The notes under the pieces: model-generated
Told to the model about the DNA's origin: nothing
The model's database searches: none
The model's input: only the letters and a program-made list of their open reading frames with translations
Position numbers and translations under genes: made by a program
Shown: positions 34,339-42,298 of the stretch, piece by piece
How the letters are laid out: each line of letters starts with the position of its first letter
Position numbering within the stretch: position 1 is the stretch's first letter
Assembly: GCA_900473185.1 (NCBI GenBank)
Contig: UCKU01000003.1
Location: forward strand, 112,382 to 176,381
From: Hyphomicrobiales bacterium
Lineage (GTDB): Bacteria > Pseudomonadota > Alphaproteobacteria > Rhizobiales > Rhizobiaceae
Length of the DNA stretch: 64,000 nt
Reading direction: 5' to 3'

Positions 34339-35892
34339 TCAGATGATCGCCTCGATGAGAAACGGTCCTCGGCGCCTGAGCGCGCTTTCGAACAGATCGG
34401 CAAATTGCTCGCAGCTATGTGCGCCCGCAGCATCGACGCCCATGCCCTTGGCGACCAACACCCAGTCCCAGGCCGGGTGATCGAGGTTCATCATCCGCCG
34501 GGCGTTCTCGCCGATGCCGTCGACGCCGACATTGCGCATCTCGGCATGCAGCACGGCATAGGCGCGGTTGGCGAAGATGATCGTGATCACATCGAGATTT
34601 TCCCGCGCCTGCGTCCACAGGCCCTGCACCGTATACATGCCGCTGCCATCCGCCTGCAGATTGATGACCTTACGGTCGGGACAGGCGACCGCCGCACCCG
34701 TCGCAAGCGGGATACCGCAGCCGATCGAGCCGCCGGTATTCATCAGGTAGTCGTGTGGCGCCGAGCCGGCCGAAAGATCGAAGAAGCGGCGGGCCGAGGT
34801 GACGCCCTCGTCGCAGATGATGGCATTGTCGGGAAGTCTTGCCGCCACCATCACGGCGATCGCATCTTCGGTCAGATGCCCGAACGGAACGATATCGTCG
34901 GAAAGGTCTGATGATCGCGACGGAGGTAGTGACTGCCTGACGCCGAGTTCGTCCCTGAGTGCTTCCAGCGCGCCTTTCAGATCTTCGCCATGCCTTGCAA
35001 GGGTCAGAACCTTGCAGCCTTTGCGCACCAGCCGTCCAGGCTTGCCCGGATAGGCAAAGAAAGCGACGGGCTCGGGCGCGCCTGCCAATACCAGCACATC
35101 AATATCGGCCAGCAGATCAAGGGCGGCGTCGATCGGATAGGGGATGCGGGTCAGGGCGACACGACCGCGGCCGCGCTCGACCCTCGGCAATTGCATCTCG
35201 CTGAAGAGACGCACATCCTTGGCGGCCGCGATTGCACCCGCAATCTCCAGGCAGTCGGCACGGGCAGCTGCACCGCTGACGAGGATTCCGGCCTCGCCGG
35301 GCGTATCTCTGATAGCGGCGGCAACCTCACGCACGACGTCCATGTTCACGGCCGATGGTACTGGCCGGGACAGCCTGACCGGCTGATCCGTTTCGACATG
35401 GCCCCAGGCGGCATCAGCCGGCAGGATAAGCGTTGCCACACCGGGAGGTGACAGTGAGGCACGGAAGGCAGCCTCCGTCGCGTCTGCCACATCCTCGGGG
35501 CCGCTGATGCGACGCACCCAGTTCGACATCGGCGCGGCAAGGCTTTCGATATCAGATGTCAGCGGCGCATCGAGGGCAAGATGATAGGAGGCGTGGTCGC
35601 CGACGATGTTGATGACGGGAACCCTTGCCCGGCGGGCATTGTGGAGATTGGCAAGGCCGTTCGCCAACCCCGGTCCGGTGTGGAGCAAGGTCGCGGCCGG
35701 TCGGTCGGTCATGCGCGCATAACCATCGGCCGCTCCGGTGACGACGCCCTCGGAGAGGCCGAGAACGCAGCGCATCTCGGGCTTGCGGTCGAGCGCTGCC
35801 ACAAAATGCATTTCCGATGTGCCGGGATTGGCAAAACACACCCTGACATCGTTTGCCAGCAGCGTATCACACAGGCTGTCTGCACCATTCAT
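34339..35892 (-). CDS. Thiamine-pyrophosphate-dependent enzyme (acetolactate-synthase-like)
   Basis: A 517-residue protein with the three domains of the pyruvate-oxidase/acetolactate-synthase superfamily. LSEGVVTGAADGYARM contains the Glu that activates the cofactor, and QADGSGMYTVQGLWTQ with NLDVITIIFANRAYAVL forms the C-terminal TPP/Mg site. The length and FANPGTSEMHFVAALD fit the benzoylformate decarboxylase-like or uncharacterised branch rather than IlvB. Substrate is therefore not assigned. ATG 35892 has AGGAGG upstream. Confidence 0.87.
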   Translation of the reverse strand: MNGADSLCDTLLANDVRVCFANPGTSEMHFVAALDRKPEMRCVLGLSEGVVTGAADGYARMTDRPAATLLHTGPGLANGLANLHNARRARVPVINIVGDHASYHLALDAPLTSDIESLAAPMSNWVRRISGPEDVADATEAAFRASLSPPGVATLILPADAAWGHVETDQPVRLSRPVPSAVNMDVVREVAAAIRDTPGEAGILVSGAAARADCLEIAGAIAAAKDVRLFSEMQLPRVERGRGRVALTRIPYPIDAALDLLADIDVLVLAGAPEPVAFFAYPGKPGRLVRKGCKVLTLARHGEDLKGALEALRDELGVRQSLPPSRSSDLSDDIVPFGHLTEDAIAVMVAARLPDNAIICDEGVTSARRFFDLSAGSAPHDYLMNTGGSIGCGIPLATGAAVACPDRKVINLQADGSGMYTVQGLWTQARENLDVITIIFANRAYAVLHAEMRNVGVDGIGENARRMMNLDHPAWDWVLVAKGMGVDAAGAHSCEQFADLFESALRRRGPFLIEAII

Positions 35893-36042
35893 GGCCGTTT
35901 CCTCCTGTTTACAATAGCCTTGCACGGGAAGAATATAAGAACAACCTTGAATATTGCATCCGGTCGGCGCGAGCTTTTGTGATGGGGCTTCAAGCCGCCT
36001 TTATAATCATCGCGGCGGCGGCAGCCATTGGGGAAATTGGCG

Positions 36043-37266
36043 ATGAGCATGCTGTTCAGGAACGAGTTGCATGAGGATTTCGGCAGCTGGCCGATTGCCT
36101 ATATTCCCTATGGCGGGGCGGATTTCGGCGAGATCCAGGCTGTAGCGGAAGCTGTCGGCGATGGCGATCACGGTGCTTTCTACGAGGCGTGGGTTTCGGC
36201 CGGCGACCGGCTGAAAGGCGAAGCGGAGGCAGCGCTTTCCGCAGGGCATAAGGTCAGCGCGCGCGAGCTTTATTTGCGGGCAAGCGTCTTCTACGCCGCC
36301 TCCTATCATCCGCTCTACGGCGCGCCTGTCGACCCACGTCTGCTTGCCGCCTTCCGCAAGCAGACGGATGCGCTGGAGATGGGGCTTGCACTCTCGGCAC
36401 CGACGATCGAGCCGCTTTCCATTCCGCTCGGTGAGACGCCGATGCCTGGATATTTCATTCCCGCGCAGGGTCTCGAGCACGAGATGCGGCCGCTCATCAT
36501 CTTCAACAACGGCTATGACTGCACCATCACCGACACTTATTTCGCCTGCGCCGTCGCAGCCTCGCGGCGCGGCTATCACAGCCTGCTCTTCGACGGCCCC
36601 GGCCAGGGCGCCATGCTCTACGAGCACGGCATTCCGCTGCGGCCGGACTGGGACGTGGTCATCAGGGCGGTAATGGATTTTGCGGTGGACTATCCGCTCG
36701 TCGACCCTGATCGTATCGCGCTCAGCGGCTGGAGCCTCGGCGGGCTTCTGGCGCCGCGCGGGGCGGCGGACGAGCCGCGCATTGCCGCGCTGATTGCCGA
36801 CCCCGGCACCTGGAGCATTGCCGATGGCTTTCGCAGGGTCATCATCCAAAAATTCGGCGTGCCTGCGGAAGCGGCGGCCGATCTCGGTGCTCTCGACCAG
36901 AAACTGATCGATACGATGGACGCTTTCGTGCGCGGCAATCCGGTGCTGAACTGGAAGGTGGTGCAACGCGGCTTCTGGGTGCATGGGGTGGACAATCTCA
37001 GAGGCTTCCTCGCCTCGGCCGAGCTCTTCACCATGCGGGGACATGCGGAGCGCATTCAATGCCCCACATTGATCACCCAGGCGGAGAATGACGGGCTCGC
37101 CGCCGATGCCGGCTTTTTCTTCGATACGCTGCGCTGCCCGAAGACGCTGATGCGGTTCACCGCCGCAGAGGGCGCGGATGGCCACTGCGAGATGAAGAAC
37201 CGGTCACTGCTCAACAGGCGGGTTCTGGACTGGCTCGACTCGCAATTCGGGCCGGGCAGCAGCTAG
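36043..37266 (+). CDS. Alpha/beta hydrolase (FrsA/DUF1100-like)
   Basis: A 407-residue hydrolase with a helical N-terminal part. The nucleophile is in SGWSLGGLLAP, an acidic segment in LITQAENDGLAADAG, and the His in GADGHCEMKN. It resembles 2,6-dihydroxypseudooxynicotine hydrolase-type enzymes that cleave C-C bonds, but the substrate is unknown. GGGGA precedes ATG 36043. Its last 63 bases overlap the convergent lysR gene. Confidence 0.84.
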   Translation: MSMLFRNELHEDFGSWPIAYIPYGGADFGEIQAVAEAVGDGDHGAFYEAWVSAGDRLKGEAEAALSAGHKVSARELYLRASVFYAASYHPLYGAPVDPRLLAAFRKQTDALEMGLALSAPTIEPLSIPLGETPMPGYFIPAQGLEHEMRPLIIFNNGYDCTITDTYFACAVAASRRGYHSLLFDGPGQGAMLYEHGIPLRPDWDVVIRAVMDFAVDYPLVDPDRIALSGWSLGGLLAPRGAADEPRIAALIADPGTWSIADGFRRVIIQKFGVPAEAAADLGALDQKLIDTMDAFVRGNPVLNWKVVQRGFWVHGVDNLRGFLASAELFTMRGHAERIQCPTLITQAENDGLAADAGFFFDTLRCPKTLMRFTAAEGADGHCEMKNRSLLNRRVLDWLDSQFGPGSS

Positions 37267-38133
37267 ATGGTCCAGAAGGCTGCGGGCATGGACGGGCAGT
37301 TCCGCCCCTTGCGCCGCGCAGACCACCAGTTGCCGTGTCGCCCAATCATCCGAGAGGCGGATGATGGCAATCCCGGACGATCGTTTTTGGCGGCGGGCGG
37401 CCGCATCAGGCACGATGCCGATGCCGACGCCAACACCGACCAGCCGGCAGATAGCCTCGAAATCGCGCAGCCGCACGCGGATCTTCAACCGAATGCCGAT
37501 GCGACCTGCCTGCGCGTCGATATGATCCTGCAGGGCGCCACCAGCGAGGCCGATGAAATGCTCATCGACGAGATCGGCGAAGCGGATGCTGCTCTCCAGG
37601 GCCAGAGGATGGCTGTTGCTGACAACGACGACGAGCCGATCGGTCGCGAAAGGTCTCGCCGTCAGCCCGGCCATGTAGGCCGAGGCAGAGAGGATGCCGA
37701 TCTCGGCATGGCCAGCCGCCACGCTTCGGGCAATCTCGGCGCTCTGCCGTTCCTTCAATTGCAGATCCACCCGCGGGTTGGCGGCCATCCAGTCCGCCAG
37801 CTTTTCAGGCAGGTGTTCCGATATGGCGGCCGTGTTGGCGAGAATGCTGATCGTCGAGCGCAAGCCGCGCGCATATTCGCCAAGCTCGCCATGCATCTGT
37901 CTGATCTGGCCGAGGATCATGCGGGCATGGTGGGCGAGTGCTTCTCCAGCCTCCGTCGGGGAGACGCCACGCCGGCCGCGGTGCAGCAGGGTGACTTCGC
38001 CGAGCGCCTCCATGTCGCGCAGGCGCTCGCTCGCAGCGGCCAGCGAAAGCCCCACATCTGCCGCCCCATGGGTGATGCTGCCGGCATCGACGACGGCCAG
38101 GAACAGGCGAAGGTCAGTCAGATCGAAACGCAT
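37204..38133 (-). CDS. LysR-family transcriptional regulator
   Basis: A 309-residue regulator. FLAVVDAGSITHGAADVGLS and LAAASERLRDMEALGEVTLL make the helix-turn-helix; the effector domain follows. It diverges from a TauE/SafE permease at 38231, probably its target. The 3' end overlaps the convergent hydrolase gene by 63 bases in a different frame. Confidence 0.9.
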   Translation of the reverse strand: MRFDLTDLRLFLAVVDAGSITHGAADVGLSLAAASERLRDMEALGEVTLLHRGRRGVSPTEAGEALAHHARMILGQIRQMHGELGEYARGLRSTISILANTAAISEHLPEKLADWMAANPRVDLQLKERQSAEIARSVAAGHAEIGILSASAYMAGLTARPFATDRLVVVVSNSHPLALESSIRFADLVDEHFIGLAGGALQDHIDAQAGRIGIRLKIRVRLRDFEAICRLVGVGVGIGIVPDAAARRQKRSSGIAIIRLSDDWATRQLVVCAAQGAELPVHARSLLDHLAAARPELRVEPVQNPPVEQ

Positions 38134-38156
38134 TTTGCCACGTTAGGTCATTTCGT

Positions 38157-38177
38157 GCCTTCGGGCCAGCCGAAGGC
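38157..38177. promoter_or_regulatory. Dyad between lysR and TauE/SafE gene
   Basis: GCCTTCGG-GCCAG-CCGAAGGC, a perfect 8-bp dyad in a divergent intergenic region, about 24 bases from the lysR start. It may be an operator; it does not look like a terminator because both genes point away. Confidence 0.4.
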
Positions 38178-38230
38178 AGCCTCGGGGACTTCCGCATTGT
38201 GCCGGTATCGGAAGCTGCTAGCGAGGCGGC

Positions 38231-38977
38231 ATGTCCGATCTTTCCATTATTTTCATATCCGCTGTCACCGCCACCTTCTTTGCCGCTGGCATGGTCAAGG
38301 GTGTCACCGGCATGGGACTTCCAACGGTCGCCATGGGCGTATTGGGGGTTTTGACCTCGCCGCTGACGGCTGCAAGCCTTCTCATCGCGCCGTCCTTCGT
38401 CACCAATATCTGGCAGTTGTTCGCAGGGCCGGGTTTCGGTCCGCTTCTGCGGCGATTCTGGCCGATGATGACAGCCATTATTGCGGGAACGATGCTTGGT
38501 TCGGCATGGCTTACGGGCGGCGATACCAGCTTCACGACAAGGGGGCTCGGCGCAGCGCTGGTGCTCTATGCGGCCTATGCGCTGTTTGCGCGTCAGCTCC
38601 GGGTGCCGGAGGCGATGGAGCCGTGGCTTTCGCCCGTCATCGGTGCGGCGACGGGACTGATGACGGGCAGCACAGGCGTCTTTGTCATTCCGGCCGTGCC
38701 CTATCTGCAGGCGCTGGAGCTTGCGAAGGATGATCTCGTGCAGGCGCTCGGCCTGTCCTTCACCGTCTCTACGATCGCGCTTGCGGCGTCCCTCGGCATA
38801 CGCGGCGCCTTCGACGACGGCAATCTTGCGCTTTCGGTGCTTGCGATCTTACCTGCACTGGCGGGGATGTGGGCGGGGCAGGTGCTGCGCGGTCGGATCG
38901 CGCCGGCAACCTTCCGACGCTGGTTTCTCATCTGCCTTCTGCTGCTGGGCGCGGAAATGTGCCTCGGGCCGCATTGA
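38231..38977 (+). CDS. TauE/SafE (TSUP)-family permease
   Basis: A 248-residue permease with about eight hydrophobic segments. FFAAGMVKGVTGMGLPTVAM and GAATGLMTGSTGVFVIPAV are the repeated TSUP motifs. Relatives export sulfite or sulfoacetate or transport other anions. The substrate is unknown. Divergent from a LysR gene. Confidence 0.88.
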   Translation: MSDLSIIFISAVTATFFAAGMVKGVTGMGLPTVAMGVLGVLTSPLTAASLLIAPSFVTNIWQLFAGPGFGPLLRRFWPMMTAIIAGTMLGSAWLTGGDTSFTTRGLGAALVLYAAYALFARQLRVPEAMEPWLSPVIGAATGLMTGSTGVFVIPAVPYLQALELAKDDLVQALGLSFTVSTIALAASLGIRGAFDDGNLALSVLAILPALAGMWAGQVLRGRIAPATFRRWFLICLLLLGAEMCLGPH

Positions 38978-39042
38978 GCGGCGAGGGGCCGCCTCCAATT
39001 AGCCTGCGCATAACCATCCAGTTCGCCTGACTTTGCGTTTGA

Positions 39043-39276
39043 ATGGCTGTCGGCCTACAATCGGCTATGACCAGCGATCTCTTCCTCCTTGCGGCGTTCG
39101 TCGTGTTCAGCCTGATCGGCTATATCATGCTGCCTGCGATCGGCAGGCGAGATGACTTCTTGAAGGCCTCTCCCTCCGAAATGGCGTGGTATTCCAAGCG
39201 TATCTTTCCGCTCATGGCGATAGCGGTCCTGTTCGCTTTTCTCGGCAGTCAGGCCAATTCCTGGGGATGGCCCTGA
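39043..39276 (+). CDS. Small two-helix membrane protein
   Basis: A 77-residue protein with hydrophobic segments LFLLAAFVVFSLIGYIMLP and FPLMAIAVLFAFLGSQA. ATG 39067 (MTSDLF) is an alternative start, giving 69 residues. Not recognised as a named family. It ends directly before the convergent VOC gene. Confidence 0.6.
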   Translation: MAVGLQSAMTSDLFLLAAFVVFSLIGYIMLPAIGRRDDFLKASPSEMAWYSKRIFPLMAIAVLFAFLGSQANSWGWP

Positions 39277-39657
39277 TCAGGGCTCCACACCCGTCACATT
39301 GCCATCGGCGTCGGTCGTGAACGTGCCCTTGCTCTGGTCGAGCATGGTCAGCACGTTGCCGAAGGGATCACGCACGACGGCCGCCATGCCGATCGGCAGT
39401 TCGAACGGCTCGCAGACCCGCTCTCCGCCGGCCGCCTCGAAACGCGCGAGAGCAGGGGCGAGCTCGGGCACGAGAAGATCCACCTCCGGGCCGGTTTTGG
39501 TGTGCAGCACGAGTTCGGCGTCCGTATCGGCCATGGCAAGGCCTGCGGCATCGGGCGTGCGCCAGAGCAATTTGTGGCCGAGAGTGTGGGAATAAAAGGC
39601 CAGGCCTTCGTCCAAGTCGGAGACCCTAAGGATGACGCAGTCGATTTTCTGGAACAC
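39277..39657 (-). CDS. VOC-family (glyoxalase/bleomycin-resistance-like) protein
   Basis: A 126-residue vicinal-oxygen-chelate protein. CVILRVSDLDEGLAFYSHTL opens the first beta-alpha module and VRDPFGNVLTMLDQS closes the second. GTG 39657 follows GGGAG and begins at FQKIDCVIL; the 22 residues of the longer frame lack family features. Substrate unknown: such proteins include lactoylglutathione lyases, dioxygenases and drug-binding proteins. Confidence 0.84.
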   Translation of the reverse strand: MFQKIDCVILRVSDLDEGLAFYSHTLGHKLLWRTPDAAGLAMADTDAELVLHTKTGPEVDLLVPELAPALARFEAAGGERVCEPFELPIGMAAVVRDPFGNVLTMLDQSKGTFTTDADGNVTGVEP

Positions 39658-39880
39658 GAGTATCTCCCTGGCTCTTACGGCCGGTGCCGCTGGAAATAGA
39701 GGGTGGCGGGCGTGAAAAAGCAATTACGAACAAGGAGCCTTGGGAGGTAGGTGAAGGCGTTGTGCCACGGCACCCATCCCCACGCGAAGCCATCCACCGC
39801 CTTGTTTTGGCCCCGCTCGCTCATCACTAAGCTAGCCCCACGCGATGCGCGATTCCTTTCCGTTCAACGAGGGTTTGAGA

Positions 39881-40192
39881 ATGATCAAGACAATGACGAT
39901 TGCGGCAACCGCCATGCTGGTTTCGGCTCACTATGCCGGCGCCTCCAGCGATGCTGCGTGGAATGCGCTCTTCGCCAAGGTGAACGGCACCTGCATCGGC
40001 CAGTCGGGTATGGATACGCCAGAGGCGACCGCTCCCATTGTCTTCGACGATGCAACAGGCAAAGTCGCCGTGCTGCTGCGCGGCTCGATCGGCAAGGGCA
40101 AAAGCAAGGTCAAGAACGTCAACCTGATCTGCCTCTACGACAAGAAAACGGGCAAGGCGTCGATCGAGGAATATCGCTGGCTCGGCCGGTAA
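39881..40192 (+). CDS. Small secreted protein
   Basis: A 103-residue protein with a signal peptide (TIAATAMLVSAHYAGA), then a mature domain with a Cys pair (GTCIGQ, NLICLYD) that could form a disulfide. Not recognised. ATG 39881 is preferred to 39845 because it starts the signal peptide. A tiny ORF follows 15 bases later. Confidence 0.72.
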   Translation: MIKTMTIAATAMLVSAHYAGASSDAAWNALFAKVNGTCIGQSGMDTPEATAPIVFDDATGKVAVLLRGSIGKGKSKVKNVNLICLYDKKTGKASIEEYRWLGR

Positions 40193-40207
40193 CAGGGCAC
40201 CAGACCC

Positions 40208-40336
40208 ATGACCATCATGCACAAGCATGATGGTCCGTTCGGCTGGGCCCGGCCGGACAATCGTTTCACGGACTGGGCGAATTCCCGGCAAAACGAGATC
40301 GATGAAGCCGCGCGGTACGAGGCAGTCGAGCGATAG
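40208..40336 (+). CDS. Possible 42-residue small protein
   Basis: The frame MTIMHKHDGPFGWARPDNRF continues for 42 residues to a TAG. Codons are high-GC at third positions and the product is Trp-, Asp- and Glu-rich, which chance ORFs here usually are not. Its first codons overlap a perfect hairpin (GACCATCATGC/GCATGATGGTC, 40210-40235) that would hide the start. AGGGCACC is a weak upstream site. Confidence 0.4.
   Translation: MTIMHKHDGPFGWARPDNRFTDWANSRQNEIDEAARYEAVER
40210..40235. repeat. 11-bp hairpin
   Basis: GACCATCATGC-ACAA-GCATGATGGTC, perfect pairing over 11 bases. It follows the secreted-protein gene by 18 bases but has no T-run on either strand. Either a 3'-end stabiliser or a translation block for the small ORF at 40208. 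Confidence 0.6.
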
Positions 40337-40365
40337 CGGCGCGCTCGAGGTGCTGCAGCCACATC

Positions 40366-40530
40366 TTACCCGACCAGCCGGATGGCGATTGCGCCCGCCA
40401 GCAGGACAAGCAGCACGCCTGCGGTCATCAGGCTCACCAGAAAGTGCCGATAGGTCTTCCGGCTTCGGGTGCGGCCGGCCATGATTTCGCGTTCACGCGC
40501 CAGATAAGTTACGCCACTGCGGCCGAACAT
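40366..40530 (-). CDS. Small single-helix membrane protein
   Basis: A 54-residue protein with a basic N-terminal half and one C-terminal membrane helix (FLVSLMTAGVLLVLLAGAIA). ATG 40530 follows AAGGAAG; the frame is open to 40632. Not recognised. It is convergent with the small ORF at 40208. Confidence 0.55.
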   Translation of the reverse strand: MFGRSGVTYLAREREIMAGRTRSRKTYRHFLVSLMTAGVLLVLLAGAIAIRLVG

Positions 40531-40680
40531 GGGTTTCTTCCTTGAGGTCATCGACAGGATTGGAGGGAGATTTTGCCGAAAGGCCCATATGAAATCGATA
40601 TTGCTGCCGGACAGGGAATATAAGAACTGCATTAACGCCGACGCGCCCTTGCCGGCGCCAGCTGCGCCTGAATTCTCGAA

Positions 40681-41520
40681 CTAGGCCCGGTAGCGATCGA
40701 CCGCGGTGCCGAAGACGAGGGCGACGATATCCATCATGCCATCGGGATTTGCCGGGCGCCGGTCCGGATCGAAGGCGACGCCGATGATGGCTTGCTGGCC
40801 GGAGGTGGTCGCAACCGGCCAGAAGTCGAAGCGGGATTCGTCATAGGGATAGACGCCGCCGGTGACGGCGAGACGGGAATCCCATGCCGATTTTGCCGCC
40901 TCGATCTCGATTGCCGAAAGCTCTTCTGCGCCTTGCACCTCCGGCTCACCATCCGCCTGTGCCGGGAAGACGACGACGGCCGGCGAGTGGAAGAAGCCGG
41001 TGACGGCAGCAAGCGTCAGCTTCGTGGATTCCTCCATCGATCGGCTTGCCGCCATCTTTCCTGCATAGGTCTTCAGCGCGGCCTGCATGTGGCGGGTGCG
41101 CTCCAGATCGATGCCCTTGCGACGTCCCCAGGCAGTGATGGCGCTGATGATGCAGGCGACGACGAAAAGTAGGACGATCGCCCAGATATTGGCGGTATCA
41201 GCGACGGCCAGTGAAAAGCGCGGTTCAGTGAAGAAGAAATTATAGGCGAGCGCGCCGAGCACGGCGGAAAACAGCGACGGCCCGAGACCGAAAAAGACGC
41301 TGCCGGCGACGACAGGCAGGACATAGATGAGCGATAGGTTGGGAATGGCTTCGTAGCGGTCGAAGCCCGCGGCTACGGCCGTCGCCATCGCCGTCATAAT
41401 GAGGCAGATGACATAGCGGACGACCGGCGGCACTTCCGAGAAGTCCAAGCTCTCTTCGATATTGTAGTCGGCAATCGCCGCTTCGGCTTGCGGCGCAGTG
41501 AAACTCTTGTCAGGGGACAT
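40681..41520 (-). CDS. DUF4118/GAF protein resembling the middle of KdpD, no kinase
   Basis: A 279-residue membrane protein. Four hydrophobic segments (from about residue 30 to 135) match DUF4118, including SLIYVLPVVAGSVFFGLGPS and SAVLGALAYNFFFTEPRFS, followed by a GAF-like region with FFHSPAVVVFPA. In KdpD this pair links the osmosensing N-terminal part to a histidine kinase; here no kinase, receiver or Usp domain is attached. ATG 41520 is preferred. It may sense membrane state or turgor as an accessory. Confidence 0.82.
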   Translation of the reverse strand: MSPDKSFTAPQAEAAIADYNIEESLDFSEVPPVVRYVICLIMTAMATAVAAGFDRYEAIPNLSLIYVLPVVAGSVFFGLGPSLFSAVLGALAYNFFFTEPRFSLAVADTANIWAIVLLFVVACIISAITAWGRRKGIDLERTRHMQAALKTYAGKMAASRSMEESTKLTLAAVTGFFHSPAVVVFPAQADGEPEVQGAEELSAIEIEAAKSAWDSRLAVTGGVYPYDESRFDFWPVATTSGQQAIIGVAFDPDRRPANPDGMMDIVALVFGTAVDRYRA

Positions 41521-41767
41521 GATCGAATCCTCCTGAAAGTAAATTGGATTGCCTCGCATTTGAATTCCATGCGGGAAGAAGCGGTATTTTATAAAGGCCC
41601 ATAAAGGCGGGGTGTCGGATGAGCGCTCGCAACCGTCTTTATGCGAGGCTTATGCCGCGGCCCGTCTCCTCCAATCGAAAACATATGCCCGAACCGATAG
41701 CTTCACCGGCGGCGGACGTCCCATCGTCTGCTCGGACAAGTGTATTTTGATTGGAAGGAAAAAGGCG

Positions 41768-41968
41768 ATGTACGGTCGTTGGTGGGCTTATTACATGCAG
41801 GCGCGCATGCGCCATGTGGCTCAGTCTCATCCATCCTTGAACGGGCAGCAGCGCAGAACCGAGGTGACGTTCGAGCACACGGACGATCTTTGGATATTCG
41901 TGAGGCTCGCTCTGGTCCTCGCCGTCTTCTTCACCGGCCTTGCCTGCATCCTCTGGGTCGCGAGCTGA
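41768..41968 (+). CDS. Small single-pass membrane protein
   Basis: A 66-residue protein: a basic/aromatic start (MYGRWWAYYMQARMRHV) and one membrane helix (IFVRLALVLAVFFTGLACIL). Ribosome-binding bases GGAAGGAAAAAGG precede ATG 41768. Its TGA overlaps the ATG of the next gene (TGATG), implying coupled translation. Not recognised. Confidence 0.6.
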   Translation: MYGRWWAYYMQARMRHVAQSHPSLNGQQRRTEVTFEHTDDLWIFVRLALVLAVFFTGLACILWVAS

Positions 41969-42237
41969 TGCGGATAATGAAGTCAATCGAACTGGACGAG
42001 ATATCGAGGGCGACGGTCGGACGCTTTATCTGGAAGTGTTACATCGCTTTGGCCATCGCCCTCCTTGTGCGGTCGAACACGCTGGAAACAGTATCCAAGT
42101 GCCTGCTTCTTTACGCCGCCCTGATGATCATGGTCGCGTCGTTTACGCGCCAGCGCTACTACGCCGGCAGCTTCAACCACTGGAGCGAAGCGCTCTGGCT
42201 CGCCTTCGTTGCCGCCGGCCTGCATCTGCTGCAATGA
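41968..42237 (+). CDS. Small membrane protein coupled to the preceding gene
   Basis: An 89-residue protein starting MRIMKSIELDEISRATVGRF, with two to three hydrophobic segments (IWKCYIALAIALLVRS, LLLYAALMIMVASF, EALWLAFVAAGLHLLQ). ATG overlaps the upstream stop by one base. Not recognised. Followed by a convergent-gene terminator. Confidence 0.62.
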   Translation: MRIMKSIELDEISRATVGRFIWKCYIALAIALLVRSNTLETVSKCLLLYAALMIMVASFTRQRYYAGSFNHWSEALWLAFVAAGLHLLQ

Positions 42238-42246
42238 GCTAGCTCT

Positions 42247-42276
42247 CCGCCGTCACAGGCTGACGGCGGCTTCCCC
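42247..42276 (+). terminator. Terminator between convergent genes
   Basis: CCGCCGTCA-CAGGC-TGACGGCGG, a perfect 9-bp stem, then CTTCCCC. The T-run is poor, so termination strength is uncertain. It lies between the small membrane gene and clcA, both ending here. Confidence 0.6.
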
Positions 42277-42298
42277 TGGTCTCATCAGATGCTTGAGC

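Noticed and set aside
36007-37185. 392-codon minus-strand ORF opposite the 36043 hydrolase
   Set aside because: Arg/Glu/His-rich composition with no fold signature; hydrolase motifs on the plus strand are intact.
37267-38733. 488-codon plus-strand ORF spanning lysR and the permease gene
   Set aside because: Crosses two well-supported genes and the divergent promoter region.
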